DNA of 8,932 nucleotides, taken from assembly GCA_025363375.1 (NCBI GenBank), contig JANYDZ010000098.1, positions 1-8,932 of the forward strand, in the 5' to 3' direction. The notes under the pieces are model-generated. The model was not told the DNA's origin and did not search any database. It saw only the letters and a program-made list of their open reading frames with translations. Made by a program: the position numbers and the translations under genes. Positions 6,475-8,932 of this stretch are shown piece after piece; the first letter of the stretch is position 1, and each line of letters starts with the position of its first letter. This DNA is from Hyphomicrobiales bacterium. GTDB lineage: Bacteria > Pseudomonadota > Alphaproteobacteria > Rhizobiales > Beijerinckiaceae.

Positions 6475-6603
6475 GACGGGTCGCAGGCGCACACAGCCGT
6501 TTACCTCGACACGCGCCCTGCGGCGATTTCAAAATGGCCGTCTGTTTGTTCCCGAATGACAAGCCGTCCGGCTTTCCCGGTGGAGACAGGTCCCCCGCCA
6601 TCC

Positions 6604-6635
6604 CTTGCCAAAAACGCGCATACCGTCGACTATAG
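6604..6635 (+). promoter_or_regulatory. Weak candidate promoter for the LuxR-type gene
   Basis: CTTGCC (6604-6609) and CTATAG (6630-6635) each match five of six bases of the rhizobial form CTTGAC / CTATAT, but the 20-base spacer is about three longer than usual. CTATAG is well placed for a start near 6642, about 19 bases before ATG 6661. Confidence 0.28.
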
Positions 6636-6660
6636 GCAATGGAAGCCGGACCCTCCACAG

Positions 6661-7752
6661 ATGGAAGTTGAACTCATCGACCGCATTTATGAATGTGGCT
6701 TTGTTCCGGACCTCTGGCCGGACGTGTTGCGCGACGTGTCGAAAATATCGAATTCCGCCGGCGCCTCGCTTTACATCACCAACCCCGGGGTGACCGCCTG
6801 GACGGCTTCGAAAAACGCTCGCGACATTGCCGAGCGTTTTGTCAAAGAAGGCTGGTATTGGCGCGGCCAGATGACGTCCCGCGTGCATGGCTCTCGCCAC
6901 CCGGGCTTCCTGCGCGATGTCGATCTGTTCACGCTGGAGGAGCTTGAAGAAGAACCGATCTATCGCGACAGCTGGCGCAGGATGGGCCTTGGCTGGGGCG
7001 CGGCGACCGCCTTCGCCCTGCCAGCCGGCGAAACCCTGTCGATCGTGCTGGCGCGCGCCACAGCGCAGGGGCCGGCCGACGCGGCGACCATTCAAAGGCT
7101 CGATGATCTGCGCCCGCATCTGGCGCGGACCGCCCTGATGGCGGCGCGGCTGCATCTGGAACGCGCCCGCGTGGCGGGCGACGCATTGGCGGCCATTGGC
7201 CTTGCCGCGCTGGTTCTGGACGAGAGCGGCAAGGTTCTCGCCGCCAACCGCCTGATCGAGGCCTCGGCGCATCTGGTGCATTGGCGCTCTGGCGACCGCG
7301 TCGCTTTGCAGGACCCCGGCGCCGACGACTTGCTGCGCGACGCGCTGGCGCGCATTGGCCTCGCCGACAACAGCGGCGTGCGCTCATTTCCCGTGCGCGG
7401 CGCCGCGACTTCGGCGTTGATGGTGGGGCATGTCATACCCATCCGCTTTTCGGCGCGGGATATTTTCGCCCGCAGCGCCGCGGTTTTCGTGCTGGCGCAG
7501 GTCGCCGCGCCCAACGCGCCGTCGCTGGAGCTGGTGATGTCGCTATTCGATTTGACCCCCGCCGAGGCGCGGATCGCGCGAGGACTGGCGGCGGGCAAGA
7601 CGGTCGATGATCTCGCCGGCGACAACGGCGTCTCCTCCAATACGGTGCGCGCGCAGGTGCGCGGCGTGCTGCAAAAGACCGGCTGCGAGCGGCAAACCGA
7701 TGTGGTGGCGCTGCTGGGCGGGATTTCTTTGGGGGACGGCGCGCGGCGGTGA
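6661..7752 (+). CDS. LuxR-family (GerE-type HTH) transcriptional regulator
   Basis: 363 residues from ATG 6661. The C-terminus is a LuxR/GerE DNA-binding domain (about 296-352): FDLTPAEARIARGLAAGKTVDDLA, then the recognition-helix region NGVSSNTVRAQVRGVLQKTG. The N-terminal 290 residues contain a PAS- or GAF-like sensory part; LAALVLDESGKVLAANRLIE (about 181-200) resembles a PAS core strand pair. There is no receiver domain and I see no acyl-homoserine-lactone-binding signature, so the signal is unknown. The start is chosen because protein-like sequence begins there; the frame continues open far upstream through the antisense of rpsF, and no strong ribosome-binding site precedes 6661, so a nearby start is possible. 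It is divergent from rpsF and faces the CHRD-RTX gene, an attractive but unproven target. Confidence 0.85.
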   Translation: MEVELIDRIYECGFVPDLWPDVLRDVSKISNSAGASLYITNPGVTAWTASKNARDIAERFVKEGWYWRGQMTSRVHGSRHPGFLRDVDLFTLEELEEEPIYRDSWRRMGLGWGAATAFALPAGETLSIVLARATAQGPADAATIQRLDDLRPHLARTALMAARLHLERARVAGDALAAIGLAALVLDESGKVLAANRLIEASAHLVHWRSGDRVALQDPGADDLLRDALARIGLADNSGVRSFPVRGAATSALMVGHVIPIRFSARDIFARSAAVFVLAQVAAPNAPSLELVMSLFDLTPAEARIARGLAAGKTVDDLAGDNGVSSNTVRAQVRGVLQKTGCERQTDVVALLGGISLGDGARR

Positions 7753-8047
7753 AGGCGGCGGTGCGGCAACCTCGCAGCTTTCCATCGCCGCTGGCGGCAC
7801 AGTGACGCTCAACAGAGGCGCGGGCACGGTCAACGTCGGCTCCAGTGGCGCAATCGTCAACGGCGGCGGAGGCGCCCCTGCGGAAAACCCCGGCAATCTC
7901 AACGCCGCCACCGCCACCGCCAACACCAATACGCAGGCGACTTGCGGCGGCGACCGCACGCTGGTCTATGGGGTCGCCAGCCCGACAGCGGAGGATTTTA
8001 TTTTCCGAGGCGGGAATTCGCCCGCCTTGCAACACGTCCGTCGGTAA
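7753..8047 (+). pseudogene. Orphan coding-like tract, possible gene remnant
   Basis: The frame offset by +1 from the LuxR-type gene is open past its stop to TAA 8045-8047 and uses mostly G/C-ending codons such as GGC, AAC, ACC, GTC and GCC. The peptide is rich in Gly, Ala, Asn and Thr (for example AAGGTVTLNRGAGTVNVGSS and NAATATANTNTQATCGG), like a secreted or surface protein. No credible start exists after 7752: the in-frame GTG at 7802 lacks a ribosome-binding site, and ATG 7700 lies inside the regulator gene and also lacks one. It could be the 3' remnant of a lost gene, a small gene overlapping the regulator from 7700 (115 residues), or a composition artefact. I do not recognise a family. 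Confidence 0.3.
8006..8029. repeat. GC-rich hairpin at the end of the orphan tract
   Basis: AGGCGGG (8008-8014) and CCCGCCT (8021-8027) pair perfectly around AATTCG; one G-T and one C-G pair extend the stem to nine. No T-run follows on the + strand and only A residues follow on the - strand, so it is not a canonical terminator in either direction, although it sits where the regulator transcript would be expected to end. Confidence 0.45.
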
Positions 8048-8067
8048 AAAATCGAAAATCGGTCAGA

Positions 8068-8081
8068 TCACGATGTCGTGA
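8068..8081. promoter_or_regulatory. Operator-like palindrome upstream of the CHRD-RTX gene
   Basis: TCACGA-TG-TCGTGA is a perfect 6+2+6 palindrome, flanked by CAG on the left (after one spare base) and CTG on the right. It lies about 100 bases before ATG 8180. The symmetry suggests a dimeric DNA-binding protein; the adjacent LuxR-type regulator is one candidate. Confidence 0.4.
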
Positions 8082-8097
8082 CTGGACGCTGCATTGC
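8082..8097 (+). promoter_or_regulatory. Sigma-54-like promoter core (tentative)
   Basis: CTGG (8082-8085) and TTGC (8094-8097) have the -24/-12 arrangement with ten bases between the GG and GC dinucleotides. The CACG that normally follows CTGG is absent. A start would fall near 8109. No sigma-54 activator gene is visible in the window. Confidence 0.22.
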
Positions 8098-8107
8098 CAA
8101 TCGCAGA

Positions 8108-8129
8108 TTGATCCCGATCAAGTCTTGAT
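8108..8129. promoter_or_regulatory. Two overlapping palindromes (TTGAT/ATCAA half-sites)
   Basis: TTGATC-CC-GATCAA (8108-8121) and ATCAAG-T-CTTGAT (8117-8129) are both perfect and share the ATCAA half-site. A further TTGAT occurs at 8159-8163, just before the ribosome-binding site. Forward TTGAT copies therefore begin at 8108, 8125 and 8159, spaced 17 and 34 bases. This looks like an array of binding half-sites or alternative RNA hairpins in the leader of the gene at 8180. Confidence 0.45.
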
Positions 8130-8179
8130 GAAATGCCGCTCTTCGGCGACAAATTACATTGATAAAAAGGAAGTTCATC

Positions 8180-8932
8180 ATGTCGACCGCATTTAAAATC
8201 ACCATGACGGGCGATCAGCAAATTCCCGCGGTCGTATCCAGCGCCAGCGGTTCCGGCTTCGCCGTGTTCGACAGCGCCACCAGCAGCCTGACCTACCAGA
8301 TCAACATCGTGGGACTGGACTGGGGCGCATACCTTGGATTTGCGGCGCAGACGCCGGCCAACGCGCTCGACGATATCATTGGCGCGCATTTTCACGCCGC
8401 GGCGCGCGGCGTCAACGGCGGCGTGGTGCTGGATTGGGTGGCGCAGGACGCCAACAGCTTCGGCTATGTCGTGGAAGCGGACGGGTCGGTGACAATTCAC
8501 GGTCGCTGGGAGACCACGGATGCAAGTCCCATCAACCCCTTTCTGACCACGTTCAGCACGGCGACCCTGGGCAACGACATCGGCATCTACGCCAACGTCC
8601 ACACGCCCGCCAATGGCGGCGGCGAGATCCGTGGGCAACTCGTGGGAATGGCGACCGACAACAGCGAGACCGTCGCCGGCACTGCTGGCAAGGACACCCT
8701 GTATGGACTTGGCGGAGATGACACGATCGACGGCGGCCTGGGCGCCGACACGATGATCGGCGGGGTCGGCGACGACACTTATTTCGTCGATAATATCGGC
8801 GATATCGTCACCGAAAATTCTCTGGAAGGCAATGACACGGTCTACGTCTCCGTCAACGCCTGGACCGCCGGCGCCAATATCGAAACCGTCAGGCTCGCGG
8901 GCGCCGCGAACCAGTTGCTCGGCAACGACGGC
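8180..8932 (+). CDS. CHRD-domain protein with RTX-type calcium-binding repeats (3' end outside window)
   Basis: 251 residues are visible and the frame is open at the right edge. ATG 8180 is preceded by AAGGAAG with a six-base spacer, a good ribosome-binding site. Residues about 5-155 form a CHRD (chordin-type) domain: FKITMTGDQQIPAV, AHFHAAARGVNGGVV (69-83) and YANVHTPANGGGEIRGQLVG (137-156). From about 163 come glycine/aspartate repeats: TLYGLGGDDTIDGGLGADTM and IGGVGDDTYFVDNIGDIVTE, then GNDTVYVSVNAW and a probable next repeat (LLGNDG) at the edge. There is no N-terminal signal peptide, consistent with export by a type I system using a C-terminal signal not visible here. RTX repeats fold on calcium outside the cell. 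The function of bacterial CHRD domains is poorly known; an extracellular or surface role is inferred. Confidence 0.9.
   Translation, partial: MSTAFKITMTGDQQIPAVVSSASGSGFAVFDSATSSLTYQINIVGLDWGAYLGFAAQTPANALDDIIGAHFHAAARGVNGGVVLDWVAQDANSFGYVVEADGSVTIHGRWETTDASPINPFLTTFSTATLGNDIGIYANVHTPANGGGEIRGQLVGMATDNSETVAGTAGKDTLYGLGGDDTIDGGLGADTMIGGVGDDTYFVDNIGDIVTENSLEGNDTVYVSVNAWTAGANIETVRLAGAANQLLGNDG

Larger units (their letters stand above)
6265..6660. other. Divergent intergenic region between rpsF and the LuxR-type gene
   Basis: 396 bases with no gene I would support on either strand. The left 80 bases hold the structured rpsF leader. Weak promoter candidates face left at about 6447-6474 and right at about 6604-6635. 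The middle is GC-rich without recognisable elements. Divergent transcription of a ribosomal operon and a regulator from here is clear from the gene orientation. Confidence 0.8.
7753..8179. other. Intergenic stretch between the regulator and the CHRD-RTX gene
   Basis: 427 bases without a confidently assigned gene. The first 295 bases are GC-rich and coding-like in one + frame; from about 8045 the base composition shifts towards A/T and dyad symmetries appear, marking the probable promoter region of the gene at 8180. A minus-strand frame over 7543-7959 begins with a hydrophobic run but mostly lies antisense to the regulator, so I do not support it. Confidence 0.7.

Noticed and set aside
5800..6660. 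A + strand open frame running continuously into the LuxR-type gene and giving a 650-residue protein
   Set aside because: Its first half is antisense to rpsF, whose S6 product is unmistakable, and the peptide before 6661 is low-complexity and unlike a regulator. High GC keeps such frames open.
7543..7959. A - strand frame beginning with a hydrophobic, signal-peptide-like run
   Set aside because: More than half lies antisense to the LuxR-type gene, the remainder is Pro/Ala-rich, and no ribosome-binding site was seen.
8006..8029. GC-rich hairpin considered as a rho-independent terminator
   Set aside because: No T-run follows in either direction; kept only as an inverted repeat.

Overview
The window looks like a chromosomal segment of a GC-rich alphaproteobacterium, most likely a member of the Hyphomicrobiales (Rhizobiales). 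The evidence is the order rpsF-rpsR-DUF2232-rplI-dnaB-alr on one strand, the alphaproteobacterial insert in DnaB just before its SLEMS motif, the long C-terminal extensions of S6 and L9, and strong G/C bias at third codon positions. I cannot name the genus.

Layout. From the left edge, + strand: the C-terminal half of an ABC-F ATPase (2-922), whose stop codon overlaps the stop codon of alr on the other strand. From 919 to 6264, - strand: a housekeeping cluster read right to left as rpsF (S6), rpsR (S18), a DUF2232 multi-pass membrane protein, rplI (L9), a gap with a hairpin and replication-type motifs, then dnaB and alr. From 6661 rightwards, + strand: a LuxR-type regulator, a coding-like tract with no start of its own (7753-8047), a palindrome-rich upstream region (about 8060-8180) and the start of a CHRD-domain protein carrying RTX-type glycine/aspartate repeats, cut by the right edge.

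How the parts work together. The left two thirds is core machinery: two neighbouring 30S proteins, a 50S protein, the replicative helicase and the enzyme that supplies D-alanine for the cell wall. RNA structure appears to partition this cluster. A helix is predicted to cover the rpsF Shine-Dalgarno, a bulged stem-loop lies between rpsR and the DUF2232 gene, and a strong hairpin follows rplI. The right third is accessory in character: a regulator next to a probable type I-secreted, calcium-binding surface protein whose upstream DNA holds several dyad symmetries.

Most novel candidates: the rpsF leader structure, the operator-like cluster ahead of the CHRD-RTX gene, and the orphan coding tract between the regulator and that gene. 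I saw no tRNA, rRNA, insertion sequence or CRISPR array.
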